64,000 bases of DNA. Source: Xiphias gladius (Eukaryota > Chordata > Actinopteri > Istiophoriformes > Xiphiidae). Shown in pieces: positions 33,867 through 60,759 of the stretch (position 1 is its first letter; each line of letters opens with the position of its first letter). A program made the position numbers and the translations under genes. Below the pieces are notes generated by a model. That model made no database searches, was not told the origin of the DNA, and was given only the letters and a program-made list of their open reading frames with translations. The stretch spans positions 6,397,501 through 6,461,500 of the forward strand of contig NC_053406.1 in the NCBI RefSeq assembly GCF_016859285.1. The letters run 5' to 3'.

Positions 33867-34940
33867 AGGATCCGAGAAGTGAGCTTCCTGCCGGGGAATC
33901 ACCTTGAAATAACGGGCTGGAGCTTCTTCACACACCCGCCGAGCGAGGTGGAGCCGAGCCGAGCCGCGGAGGACAACTGTGTGTGTGCGTGTGTGTGTGT
34001 GTGTCTGGTGTCATATCGTGTCAGGTGACTGAGACCGGATCAAATCCCTGTTAAGGTGCCGGGGATGTCAGGTGGTTGTTGTGTACATACAGCAGCCTAT
34101 ATAAACGAAAGGGCGGGATTTCAAATGAGACACCGCGTATCTCAGGCATATTAACACCAGCGCTGAAGCTGCTACACGGTCAAATTAAACACATTAAACT
34201 TTCTCTGGAGCTCCATGCGATTCTACACAATGTACCCTGGGAGAATACAGTTAGAACTGCTTTCTCTTTATTTGCAGGTCCATGCAAACATCACCACTTC
34301 CTCTAGCCGCTGGTTAAATTACTTTGGCACATCAATTATTGACACTTTGTAACAACTGGTAATGTAGCACACATTAAACAGGCACACGCCGTGTGTCACC
34401 TCCGGGAGCCATTAAATATTCTACCCCAACCCACCTTCAAGGTCACAATGTCATTCAGTTTGTTTGAGTGTTAATGTGCATGTTCGGGCTGATTTTCTGC
34501 ACCAATACTGAAGTAAGAAAAAAAAAGAAAAAAAGAAAAAGAAAGCAACAGATGATAGAAATTAAACGCTTGTTTTTAATGATTTTTCCATATTATTTTG
34601 CTTCTAATTATGTGGACAACAGACATCCAGGCTTCCATTCCCAATTTCATGGCATTCGACAAAATAAGACATAAATATATTTACAGTGACAGTAAACTGC
34701 TGGGTTGAGGTCTGATCCACTGCCTCAATTCACGCTCAACTCAAAAGTCCGACTGTATTTCACTGCATCTGAAACACAGCAGAGATCATTAACAACTTGG
34801 AAGTGGATGGACGCCAAAATATTCAAAAATCCTCGTGCCTCGACTTTCTGTCTGACGTGGTGGTGTTGAATGTGACTTGACTCCCACCTCAGGTGTTTGT
34901 GGACGATGGCTGGCGTCAGAGCACTACACTTGCATTAGCG
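33867..34940 (-). promoter_or_regulatory. chga promoter region and sars2 3' flank
   Basis: Both genes run leftwards, so this kilobase holds the sars2 3' UTR on its right and the chga promoter and 5' leader on its left. A TATA-like site at 34098-34105 reads TTTATATAGG in chga sense, about 230 bp before the chga start codon; mammalian CHGA is also TATA-driven. The same bases read TATATAAA on the plus strand, so direction is not certain. A GC box (GGGCGGG) sits just upstream at 34111. A half CRE-like CTGACGTGG lies at 34851-34859, probably too far away to matter. Confidence 0.35.
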
Positions 34941-42127
<7,187 letters not shown>

Positions 42128-42402
42128 ACTTGTCTTGTGGTCACTGTTGCATTTACGGGGTATAGGAATATACCGAATTATATTCTGTGTATGCTCCTGA
42201 TCAGCCTTTCACCGTGCACCACAAAACTTATGCGTTTGAATTAAATGAAAGACTAACATATGATTACAATATTGACCATTTGCGTTCTTAGCCTCTTTTC
42301 TTTTTAGTTCCTCATTCAAACAGGGAGCACTATGTACGGTAGTGAAACAGTCGAATCTGCCATGAATGCAACATGAATGCGGAAATTAATTAATCGGAAT
42401 GG

Positions 42403-42613
42403 GTTATTTTTTTCCCACCCGAGGTAGCCAAGGACCCGCCCCTACCCTGCCTCTGATTGGCTTATCCTGATATTCTTACCCTAACCCAAACCAATAATCA
42501 CTATGTATGCCTAAACCCAACCAACCCAACCTACGACGGCAACGAGTACTAGCCAATCAGAGGGAAGGTAGGGGTTGGTCTTCGCCCACCTTGGGTAGGG
42601 GAAAAAAAATCAC
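42403..42613. mobile_element. Foldback / palindromic MITE with CCAAT boxes
   Basis: Two imperfect inverted arms of about 60 bp (42403-42462 and 42551-42613) share TTTTTTTCCC, CCCCTACC and CTCTGATTGGCT, flanking a centre of about 90 bp with CCCAACC repeats. There is no coding capacity and no clear target-site duplication, so the superfamily is open. Both arms carry the 10-mer AGCCAATCAG in opposite directions, an NF-Y type CCAAT box. Confidence 0.65.
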
Positions 42614-42785
42614 GCTCTCGTAATAGGAATAAAAATTAAATGCCTTTTTAAATGTTGTTTTAAATACGCAGCAGATATTTTAAGCGAAAGTTGTCAAAAA
42701 AGTCAAAATGTATCTGGAAATATTGTAATTTTACCAGTGACAGAAAACCGACTCAGCTCCAAACAATCGTCACGAGCCAAAGGTC

Positions 42786-42795
42786 AGCCAATCAG
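42786..42795 (+). promoter_or_regulatory. CCAAT box (NF-Y type)
   Basis: AGCCAATCAG, identical in ten bases to the two copies in the adjacent foldback element, located about 330 bp upstream of the sars2 promoter-side edge of the kelch leader. NF-Y boxes are common in divergent TATA-less promoters. Confidence 0.45.
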
Positions 42796-43352
42796 ATGAG
42801 CGGAAGTTTAACGTTGCGGTAATCCGGTTCAGACATAACAAGTGCGGCCGACTGAACCTGAACTCCAGGCTGATTTTCTGCCCTTTAGGCTCTAAAAACT
42901 ACACCCTGCACTGTCTCACCGCCGAGCTGGACGTGTGTGCTTACTGCCATGGTGGACTGATATGTGTTACGACGAGAATCTTTTGCGCTGGAGGAGAATT
43001 GTTCCGTTGTGAGCTAGTTTGGTCCGTCAGTTAGTGGTGATGTTGTGCACGGGACTGGAGCAGCGAGCAGCCTGACGCGTCTTCACCACAGGCCGGGACG
43101 AGCCGTTCAGCGGAGCCCGGAGGACCAAGATAACCAAATGGGAGCCAGGAAAGCCTCCAGAAACTTCGTGAAATAACCGGGTACTTGGATACCGTTAACC
43201 TGCTCCGAACTGCCTCACCAATTCCTGTTGAAAGTGAGACCCAAACATCTTTCACGGTGGAAACGAGAAGAAGAGCAAAGGTAATAAGCTAAAAATTCAA
43301 CATCCTTACCGGTAAACTGAGGCTACAACAAAAGCCTGCTGTGTGTGTTGGT

Positions 43353-43384
<32 letters not shown>

Positions 43385-43684
43385 GCCAGTCTATTGTGAA
43401 GACATTGTTAATCTGGTAACGTGAAAATGGAAACATATTGTAACAATGGCGTATGGTGAATCTGGTGCAAACAATATTTACTTAGCTTAAAATTAAGCTG
43501 TACAGTACTCGTACGCTATCATGAACGCAACATTTTTCACATCTGGGTCATGTCTGTTACAGGGCCTCTATCTATAATACATAAGCCTGTCTGTTGCAGA
43601 TAGGCTCTGCATGCATGAAGGTAAAAGTGGAAAACCTGCTCTGTGTTTGCTCACTTCAAATGCATATGCACGTGTAATTCTCAG

Positions 43685-46659
43685 ATGAATGCTGTGCGGG
43701 GGGGCACAGTCACCTGGCGTCCCCAGCCATGGCAGGACGGGGATGGGGGAGGAGGGGAGCCTCTGTCAGACAGCGACTCAGAAGAGGAGGACTTCCCTGA
43801 TGATAGCACCACCCCGTTGGGGGACTACATCACACATGGTGGGTCACAAAAAACAGATAGAGTATAGAGAGGGTGTTGGTGAGACTCTGGAATCAAGCCC
43901 TTGTATTGTGACTCATTTACTTTCACCTATCCTAGCAACCTTTTAATCTCCCTTATTCCTTCTCCTCCTTCTGTCCTCCCCCTCGTCTTTGTTTTTCCTT
44001 CCCCTTTTGGCTGTGTTTTAGGACTGAAGCAACTCCTCGATGCCCAGCAGCTGTGTGATGTTACTCTGCTTGTTGAGGGAAAGAAGTTCATGTGTCACAG
44101 GTATGGTATTACTGCCCTTTCCCACAAATGGCGATAGACTCACTTCACATATGCACTGAGAAGAGCATTTCAGCCAGGGCTGCAACTAACAAATATTTTG
44201 CACAATCAGTGAATTTATCGTTTTTTTTTTTTGCCAATTTTTAAGTTGTAGAGTTTTCATGACTATATACTGTCCAAAAAAAACTGTCATTTACAATTGC
44301 AGTATATGAAATGGAGGAAAGCAAGTGAATCATTTCAGTATTTACCGAATAATTTTTATTTTCAATTCAATAAATGACTTGAATGACAAATGATGTACAA
44401 ATATTCAAAGTTGTCATCATATTTTTAATTGAATTACTGATTGTTTGAGTGATAATTTCTGCACCAATTATAACATAGAAACCCAGTTTTCCACCTGTCA
44501 GAGACTAAGAGACTTTTGAAGTGCAGAAAGCGAGAAGGAGAGGAAAAGGAAGAAAATGTAACTTCTGCAAAAGTTGCTATGATACAGGCCAGTTTTCTTC
44601 TTGATGAAAGCCATTTGCAGTTTTTGTTTGATATCAAACCAGCTTACCATTGGTAAGCAGTCATTTGTGTAGACCTGTGTTCTTCATCTTCTATGATTTC
44701 CACAGAAGAAGCTATATTCTGTATTCCTCCCTTTCACCGTCCAACCTTGTCTCTCCCCTCAGAGTCCTCTTAGCAGCTGTGAGCCCCTACTTCCGGGCCA
44801 TGTTCACCAGCCCCCTGGTGGAGTCCCGCCTAACGGAGATCCGTCTGGAGGAGGTGACGCCGTCTGTCATGGAGACTGTCATCCAGTTTGTGTACACTGG
44901 TGAGGCGGGACTCTCTCTGGACACAGCTGAGGATCTGTTTGTGGCTGCCAACCGGCTTCAGGTCATGCCCCTTCAAGACCTGTGCTCCAGGTAAATCTTT
45001 GTAAAAGTGACAGATGATCAAGTTTGCATTAGACTTCACAATGATCAAATTTGACATTCTTCTGTTTATGTTCTGCCCTCCCTTCTTTTTCTCTCCTCTT
45101 CTGTCACTTTTCATTCGTCTTTCTCTCCTCCTGTCATTTCTCTCCACTCTTGTCTCTACAGGTTTCTATTTGAGCACCTCTCAGTAGATAACTGCCTGGG
45201 GATGTACTCTCTGGCTCGCTCTCACCACGACCAACTGCTGCTGCGTGCCTCCCTGCGGCTGGTAGCCCAGCACTTCCCCCGGGTTGCCCGGCAGAAAGAC
45301 TTCCTCCTACTTGACCATGGCACCTTAGGCAGCCTCCTGAGCTCAGACCGCTTGGGGGTTGACTCTGAGGCGGAGGTCTACGATGCGGCACGCCGCTGGG
45401 CAGAGCACCAGCCCTTGGACCGTTACGCCCACATGCCAGCACTGCTGCACCACCTGCGGCCGGGGCTGCTGTCACAGGAAGAGAGCCGAAGACTGAGCCA
45501 GGAGTTGGGGCCCGCTGCGGCTGGTGAGGGCCTTGGGGGGCCTCTGAGACCACGGGAGGGAATGTTTGAGAAAAAGATTGTCTGTGTGGACCTGACGCCT
45601 CGGGAGGATGAGAATTTAGCTGCAAGAGACTACACAGTAGACTGCTTTGATCCCCGGACAGGGAAGTGGGAGAAGTTAGCAGCGCTGGGATCACTTGTCA
45701 GTCCCGGCTGCACTGCAGTCGGTGACAGGCTGTTTGTAGCTGGTGGGATTCTGCGGACAGGCTCTGTGTCTGCAGCTGTGCATGAATATGATGCAGTGTT
45801 GGACCGCTGGATAGAGCGGCCTTCAATGGTCCAGCCCAGGGCTATGCTAGGCCTGCTGGGATGTGGAGAGTCACTCTATGCCTTAGGTGGCAGTAACCGC
45901 TCGGCCCTGTTGGACTCCAGTGAGACACTGGTGCTGACTACACTACAGTGGGCTCCGGGGCCTCGGCTACCACTACCTCTGCGCGCCTTTGCCTGCGCAG
46001 CGTTACGTGGACGACTTTACCTTCTGGGTGGAACTACACTAGAACAGAACCGGGCTGTGGTCCACTCGGGTGTGCTTATTTATCACACCCTAACAGACTG
46101 CTGGACACGTGTGTCGCTGGACTCTGGCGCCACCTGCCTTGCCGGAGGAGTAGCAGTGCGAGGAGGAGTCTGTGCAATCGGGGGATACATGAGGGATACC
46201 ACCAAGTTCTTAGATGGAAACTACACCAATCTGGAGACTTTGGACGCCACTGGGCGTGTTCTGTTTTTCAGAGAGGGCAGGGGGTCCGGGGTAGAGAGGG
46301 AGGTGACTGGGGGAGGGGTGATGGTCACCGCGGAGCAGCGGGGCGGTGCAGGTGGTGGAAGCGACCGAGCCCCAAGCCCTGTGGTATTTCCCGGGCTGCC
46401 GCGGCGGATAGCAGCTGGGGGTGTGGCCAGGTGGAAAAGGAGGATTTATGTGCTGGGTGGGGAAAATGGCTCACGGTTCTATGACAGTGTGTACTGTTGG
46501 AAGCCCGGTTGGCGGAGCTGGGTCCAGAGACGTGAAAAACTTCCTGGAGATACAGGAGGAGTGAGCCAGTTTGGGTGTACCACTCTAAAATTCCCTAAGA
46601 AACATATCCTGTCCAGACTGAGACTAGCCAAAGAAAACTGCAAGAAGGCTGCTGACTAG
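43685..46659 (+). CDS. BTB-BACK-Kelch protein (kelch-like family, unassigned)
   Basis: Likely substrate adaptor of a Cullin-3 ubiquitin ligase, by family. Exons 43685-43838, 44022-44100, 44763-44990 and 45162-46659 join in phase to 652 aa. The ATG is the first codon after a 3' splice site, so a non-coding exon precedes it. Residues 1-50 are acidic and Gly-rich (SDSDSEEEDFPDD). BTB: about 60-165 (LCDVTLLVEGKKFMCHRVLL, SPYFRAMF, YTGEAGL). BACK: about 165-275 (DNCLGMYSLARSH, AEVYDAARRW). Kelch repeats: about 300-640, with Gly-Gly pairs in LFVAGG, LYALGG, LYLLGG, VCAIGG and IYVLGG and a Gly/Arg-rich insert between the last two (GRGSGVEREVTGGG). The long single last exon holding BACK and propeller is usual for KLHL genes. 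I do not recognise the orthologue and give no symbol. Confidence 0.9.
44176..44465. mobile_element. Degraded hAT-type MITE in kelch-gene intron
   Basis: Begins AGGGCTGCAACTAAC, the familiar terminus of an abundant vertebrate/fish hAT-derived MITE, and contains its internal GACTATATACTG and TATGAAATGGAGGAAAGCA-like parts. The right end is badly eroded, so the boundary is approximate and no duplication is visible. Confidence 0.5.
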
Positions 46660-49600
46660 CTTGACAGGGAGCAGTATGACTGAAGTTGAGGCAGCCGATC
46701 ATGTGACACTGAGATGAGCTCCAGGCTGAGTTTGAATTAGCGCCTCCTTGACCTCAAGAAATGTTGGTGTTGAGATGAAGTCACAAGGAAGAGACTATTT
46801 TATACAATTAGAGTGCAGCCACAGAGCAGGATATTAATGGACTGGACGCAGACCGATCTTATGAAATTTAGCATGGATAGTCAATTGTACAGGCAGAGGG
46901 CAAGTGGAGCCAAAAACTGGTTTAACAGGCAACATGCACCTGAATGTAACCAATCCACTAGCTGTCAGAACGGTTAAGTCCTTTGAGAGAGAAAGGGGCC
47001 TTATAATTGTATTCTCATGGTGTAATGTTGTCAGGGTTTTGCTGGTGTAATATTTTTAAGGCTGTTTGAGAATCATTTCAATGCTGTGAATTTTTCACCA
47101 GTTTAGACACAAGGATACCTGCACATTTCTGACAAGGCCATATTTCACTGATTTGCCTCAACTTTAAGCTGAATGACCTTTTATTAGAGCCTGAAACAAA
47201 AACACTTGCAGTATTGGATACATTTCTTCCAGTCTGCTTGTTTGCAGCACACCCAGTTTGCTCTCAGTACTTGGAAACTGAAAGAGTGCTGCACTCAGCA
47301 TCCTGTTAAAAAGTGTGGATAGTCGTTACCTCTGTGATCGAACTAAATTCTGTGTGTCCTTTGAGTAATTCTCAGAAAACAAAGGATTCAGCTTCTCATC
47401 CAAGGAAAAGTCTGTCCCCTGTACTGATCTTCCCAATTCAGTGGAGGACTTCAGTCTAATCTTTTATAAAAGCAGAAAACCTGAGGGTTTGGTGCAACTT
47501 GTAGTTCTCATTGGCCTATTCAAACCCCTGCGTGCTGAGCAAAGGCCCAAGAGTGTGTTTTTACTTGGCAGGAACTTTTATTCATGTTTTCAATGTTCTT
47601 ATAAAGACGCCGCCAAGTCAAAGAAGTGGAACGTAGCATTTGGAGAAATGTGCTGATAGGGCTGGGTATGGAAAAAATGACATACGATAGTCAGAACACC
47701 TTCTTCCATCATCAGTAAGTAAGATGTCTTTTAGCAATGGAAAATCTCCTGTCAGGGTTACTGGGTAGATCTCGACAACACTGTACTGCAAAGTGAGGAA
47801 ATACGGGAACTGTTTCATTCTGGGGAGAATTTCACATACTAACTGTTTCATATTGTTAGTTTTTACAGCAAATTTGTGCATCTTGATTCACGGCATTTTA
47901 TAGATCCCACTGTACAATTACAGTGATAGGTGATAAATATGTAAGGGTTTCATGCGGCCCTATTTTAAGATGACTTATGTTTGTGTCTGGACTGTCGCTC
48001 TGTCCAGCATCTTTCCGAAACATTCAAGCCAGGTGAACAGCTGCCTTTACTTCATTCAGCAGCCGTGTCAGGATTACATTTTTCTTTCATTTGCTCCAGC
48101 CACCGGACTTGTGAATGTGTTGGGCACAGAGGATATGACATATCTGAACACATTAGCATTGCACATTATTTATTGAAATGTATTTTTAAGGTTGTTTTTG
48201 TTGTTGTTTTGAAATGGTAACTTTTGCTCTGACTGCAGTTTAGGAAGCCTGGCTGTACTGTAGGATGGCACTATAATAAGAGTTTGAACAGAGCTGTCAG
48301 AAAGCAGCACATGTGTTTTGATCTCTCTGACTAAGGGCTTCAAAGTAACTGAGTTCTGAAAGTCAGAAAGTTTGGCCAGAAATGTAAGCACATTGTTTTG
48401 TTGTAAGCCGCTATGTTTTCTCTCCTCGTCTGATTTCTTCTTTTATTTATTCAAATTGATCAAATCCAGATACTTCTGGGGGAGATATGTGCATATGGAA
48501 AAAAAAACTGCCAGCTGTGTCTGAAATATGAAAATCACGGAAAGATGTCTACGACATTAAAATCAATGGGCCATTAAAAACGCATCAGGGAACTATTTTG
48601 GGCGCTAATTCAGTCAACTTGCTCAGTTGACTTCACCATTTCAACAATCAAAGTTTTCATTACTGCAGACCAGATATTAGTTTTCAGACGTAGCTTTAGC
48701 TTGGTGAACACTGATACTGTTTGGATAGGTCAGTTACATTGTCAGCCTAAAACAGGAAATGAAGATGGTGGCAGGATGGGCCTCGGTAATGGCAAAATTC
48801 AATTTTTAGTCCCAACTCCTACCCCTGAGATAAGAGACAGCGTTTACCAAAGCAGTAAATCAAATGTAGTCTGAAACTCAAGAATTTAAACCGGTTGAAG
48901 TTGGGAAAAAATAGAGGCTTTTTCACATAATATAACCAACTGATGCAAAAGTCATGTATCTTCCCAAAAAAGATTAAAATTAGACTTTGGTCACGTTTGT
49001 CTAATAGCTCTGCTTTTTACTGCTTTCCACTAGGTTATCCTGAATAAACCAGCCGAAAATACATTTCATGAATTTCAGTCAAACCATCCTCCCTTTCAGA
49101 ACTTTCCAAATTGTTACAATGACTCAAGTTTCCCTTGAGACCAGAACAGTGGAACTTCCCCAATTTTCCAGCCAACGTTTAACACCACCGATAACAAGCC
49201 GTTTCTAGCGAGCATAGAAACTCTCCAGTGACACAGCTACCGTCTCACTCAGCTTATTAATTGTAACATTGTGATCACTGCTGGTCCATATTAAGTCTGT
49301 TTTTAATACATACTATATGTTACATGACATACTTTAGCTTATTCAACTATATGCAATTAGTACATAAAAATCAAACAATATTCCACAATCTTTTTTTCCT
49401 CACCCAACCCACGCTCTTGAACAGAGACAATGATGAGCTCTTTTCATGAACAGTAAGAGGGACAACTCAGATGTTTGGGCTCGAGACATTTTATATTATA
49501 AGAATTCATACCTGATAAGTATGACTTGAAGTGTGTAGCTGACCGAAATGCAAAAAAGTTTTCTGGTTTCTGGTTTCACTGGTCAAACACAGAATGAAGA

Positions 49601-50747
49601 GTTTTTGTTTGTTTGTTTTTGTTTTTTTAACCATGAGTTGTGAGCTTGTTTCTACAAATACCCATGACACACTGTCAGTTTTATTTCCCATAACACGCTC
49701 CGAATTCTCACCCAGAAATGTTCAGTGACTTGATTTTCTTTTCCTCCGTGTGCTTACAGCTTGTATGAGATGTGAAAAGTGATTGTGTGCGCATGCATGT
49801 TTTCTATGCCGGGGCGTATATCTGTTCAACACAAGCTCTTTGCACACATGCACACCCATGTACTGTGTGTCCATTCGGAGAAGTAAAGCTGCCCTCGTTT
49901 GTACAATCGAATGACGTTTGTGAGCTGAAAGGCAAATGGATGACTTGATGAAAGCAGTGCTATCAAACGATTAAAGGACTATTTGCTTAAATGGTTTTAT
50001 TTTCACTGATGACTTTATTACAACTGTACACACACTTGGCTGATCAATGATCAGATTGGGAAACAAACCTATGCAGTGTGCAATAGGACACATTCAATAT
50101 TTTCAAGTGTGATGGGTCCCCGATTGAATGGCTGCAATAGAGCTGCTACCCAAGAATATTCTCGGTATCATAGTAGCAAATTTTTACTATTATTCAATGA
50201 AATATTTACTCGATAAAATGTCAAAAATAATGAAAAATCCTCATAAAGTGGAATAAAGTGTCCATTGACTTATCGACAAACTAGTGATTTCAGGCTGCTT
50301 CGTTAACATTTTCTACTTTGAGGGCAAAGATATTAGCTGTTTGTGCATAAAAGAGGCTGACAGGAGATACGGGTTAATTTCTGCATGTAAAATTCAGAAA
50401 ATTCATTGGAACTACATGACTGAAACCCTGTTTTTCACGGTATGATGTTAATAATTACTGTAACTAATAAACTGCTGAAACTGCCCATTGCCACTGCTGG
50501 CCAAAGTTCTCCCTTGGACTGGCCATCCCAGCTTGCCTGCACATACATCGGTCGGCCAAAGATACATTATTTCATTTCTTGTAGCTATTTGGTCATACCT
50601 ACACCAAGGTTTTAGGTGTTTTTGCAGATTAGGGGGAGTTTTAAGGCTCTGGGGCTGCAGATAAATCAAAGGCAGGTTGTCTAGTATAGGAGGTGGACTA
50701 CATCAAGCTACAGATTAGTAGAGGTGTTTTCGGGTACAGGTGGAGCA
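46660..50747. other. Kelch-gene 3' flank and slc5a2 upstream region
   Basis: There is no other coding gene. AATAAA at 49043-49048 could end a long kelch-gene 3' UTR of about 2.4 kb, and ATTAAA near 49970 is another option. A weak hAT-MITE-like stretch lies at about 50133-50290 (GATAAAATGTCAAAAATAATG). The last 350 bp should contain the slc5a2 promoter. Confidence 0.5.
50447..50459 (+). promoter_or_regulatory. HNF1-like site upstream of slc5a2
   Basis: GTTAATAATTACT matches the palindromic HNF1 consensus GTTAATNATTAAC at 11 of 13 positions (the free N counted), 288 bp before the slc5a2 ATG. HNF1A is known to drive SLC5A2 in mammalian kidney, so position and motif agree with a conserved input. 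AT-rich sequence makes chance matches possible. Confidence 0.4.
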
Positions 50748-58174
<7,427 letters not shown>

Positions 58175-58327
58175 CAGAGTCCTCTTCTTCCTGGAGCTGA
58201 AAGTGGATGTGAAAACGTGAATTTGTGTCTTGATGTAATTGGGTTTAATCACTTGTTTGGATGATACACTCACTCATAAATACAGCAGTGTTGCCATCTA
58301 TTGGCAATGACTTGACACTACACTGCA

Positions 58328-58333
58328 AATAAA
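58328..58333 (+). terminator. Candidate polyadenylation signal of slc5a2
   Basis: AATAAA 154 nt after the slc5a2 stop codon; a second lies at 58587-58592. Both are on the expected strand and precede the probable fbxo46 end at 58915. Confidence 0.5.
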
Positions 58334-60759
58334 CATTTTCACATTCAAAAGGTTCAAAATAGTATTTGCATGATACCTGCCTAACAGTCTCACTTCTCTG
58401 TAGAGCACACTAGGCTGTGGTCCTTCATTGCATTTCTCCACTTTTAAAGGGCCTATGTAATGCAGCGTTAAAATTTTTTTATCAGGTTTGAATACCATTA
58501 CTGTATACTGTTACAGCTGATTCAATCACAAGTCAGGCATCACCTGCTACCAGCACTGAAATTGAAGCCAGGTAAAATGTAAACTCAATAAAACCACAAT
58601 TTGCTCTATGATTTGTTTTTAAAAGTTTGTTTTGAATCCTTCCAGAACTTAACTAATTTCATTGATTTCTTGAGTTTAAGTAAAAATATTTGGTACAAAG
58701 TATTGCTTGCTTTTCTGTCCCATATCGTACTTGTACTAAATGCAGCTCTGATAAGACGTGATAAGCACTGTTACTGAAAAATGATTTAATTAATCAATGT
58801 AGATGAACAGCTTTAAAGCCATTATTAGTTACAGGCCTAGTTATCACACACCACACAAACCAGGTAGTGATTCAGATTTCCAGTTTTTAATCATCACTTC
58901 TGTTTTTATTTAAGCAGATATTTTCCATTAGCATTGTACATGTCTGGAACCTACAGAGTTCTCCCATGACTACCCAACCATCTTCCCATCTCCATGCAGA
59001 GTTTTAGCATCATTCATCACATCAGTTCTTTAATGTCCTGTCTGTCAGCTTGCAGGTAGGGAAGTGTAAAAGCAAGGGGTGTGGGGGGGTTCCCAAGAAT
59101 GAAGAGTCAGAGCTGTCACCAGGCACTGTTCATCTTACACTCCCGCGCACAGAGTTATGGGTGGATCCAGTAGAGCTCGATTGAGTCTATTGAGCATCTG
59201 AAATCATGCCACTTACAGGGTCCTGTGTAACTCCCAATACTCTCGATCATCCATGAGGTATATGACACCTCAGTCTCCTGCAGGGTGGGTAAGAGGTAGG
59301 GGGCTTTTAAGGCTGGAAGCTGGTGTAGAGAGTTTCTGCAGTCTGTGGTAGTTGGTTTCACTCGCTTCGAAACATGAATGATGGCTTTGGCAAACACTGC
59401 CCTCTGCTGAAATGGGGGATGGAGGGGAGGAGGAAAGGAAGAGAGCTGGGGGTTAAAACAAAGATTGAGTATTTAAAAAATACGTCTTTGCAGGATGAGT
59501 AGGCCCACAGACTGATACAGGGAGAACACAGTCCTCAAGAATAAAAGCAAATACAACAGCAAACATTCTCTGACACACACTCCAATAAAAACAGCCAAAC
59601 AAAACCAAAAAAAAAATAAAAATAAAAATAAAAATAAAAAGGCAAACAAGCAAGTCAATCAAACCATACAAAGTGACATCAGGCCTTTCAAAGTGACATC
59701 AAGTTTCTCTTTTTAAATCCCATTCAATCCCACTGGTCTTAATCAATAAAGTCCATCTCCCATAATTCTCTGTAAACCAGAAAGTACTCAGTGGCTCCTC
59801 TTTATGGCTGGTCAGCAAGGTTAGGGTCCACTCTGAAACAACGACAAGAACAGGTCTAAGTGGCCAATGGGACTGGCTAATATGGAAACTGCCTGTCATT
59901 AACCAATGGTATGGCTATTTCAGAATTAACATCAGTGACACAGGCAATGATTTCAGCAGCATTATCAGGTGACTGATCAACATAATACGTTACAGCACAT
60001 TCAGAAAAATAGAAACTTGTGGCGCAGGACAGGTACAAATGGCAATCTTGTACAACGGAAAATCAAGTTTGCTTTATACAATCACATTTCTATAGCAACG
60101 CTGAACATTCCACCACTGAAAAGTTTTACATCTGTTGGACTCAGTACAGCTCATTCCTTGAAGCACCATTGTACAGCTAACATGGAAGTTTGTGATACAC
60201 CACAGAACAAAGAACAAGTATTGGGAACAGTAAGCAGGCTCTAGGGCATTACATTTCTATGCGTCACTTTATGAATGCTAATCTCAATCAAATACACTGC
60301 AAAGTTTTCACATGAATTACCTAACAACCATGTATGGAGTTCGACAGAAACCCAAATGATTAAGAGGCAGAAAGAGGGCTGACTGACAGCAGCAGGAGGG
60401 GACCCCAACCCTGGTATGCAAACTTTTAAAAAGGTGCCACTCTGGACACAGTGGGGGAGAGAGGGATTCTGGAGGGCTTTGGGGGGGGGGAGAAAAAAAA
60501 AAAAAAACAAGGCAAGGAGAGGGACACACCTCTCTTCCTTCTTTACCTCTCAACCTCCCTCTACCGAGGGCAAAAATGAGAAAGGACTGCTGGAGCAAAG
60601 AAAAAAAACAAAAACAAAAACACAGTCCTGGAGTGCTGATTTCTCCTTGTACTCTTCTCTTTTCCCCTGTTCGTCCTCTTGACAGAGATGAGAGGGAGAA
60701 GGGAGGTGGTACACAGGAGGAGATGAGGGTTGGTATGTGTGAAGTGTACTTTTTCCTCT
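58334..60759 (-). other. Probable long fbxo46 3' UTR and convergent end
   Basis: I see no gene here. On the minus strand the first good AATAAA after the fbxo46 stop is at 58915-58920, which would give a 3' UTR of about 1.85 kb and leave only a few hundred bases to the slc5a2 signals. An (AAAAAT)n-like run lies at 59608-59640 and an A-run at 60491-60506. Confidence 0.45.

Larger units (their letters stand above)
42128..43684. promoter_or_regulatory. Divergent promoter region, sars2 / kelch gene
   Basis: The 1.56 kb between the two start codons contains a foldback element (42403-42613), a CCAAT box at 42786 and a GC-rich stretch at about 42830-43280. A good donor after 43280 (AAAG then GTAATAAG) suggests a non-coding first exon of the kelch gene ending there. 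In that leader a strong-context mini-uORF, ATG GTG GAC TGA, lies at 42949-42960. A short TG run sits at 43352-43376 in the first intron. Confidence 0.55.

Noticed and set aside
45134-45694. Minus-strand frame of 186 codons inside the kelch gene
   Set aside because: It is a shadow of exon 5 of the kelch gene, caused by GC-rich codon use; the plus-strand frame has the domain matches.
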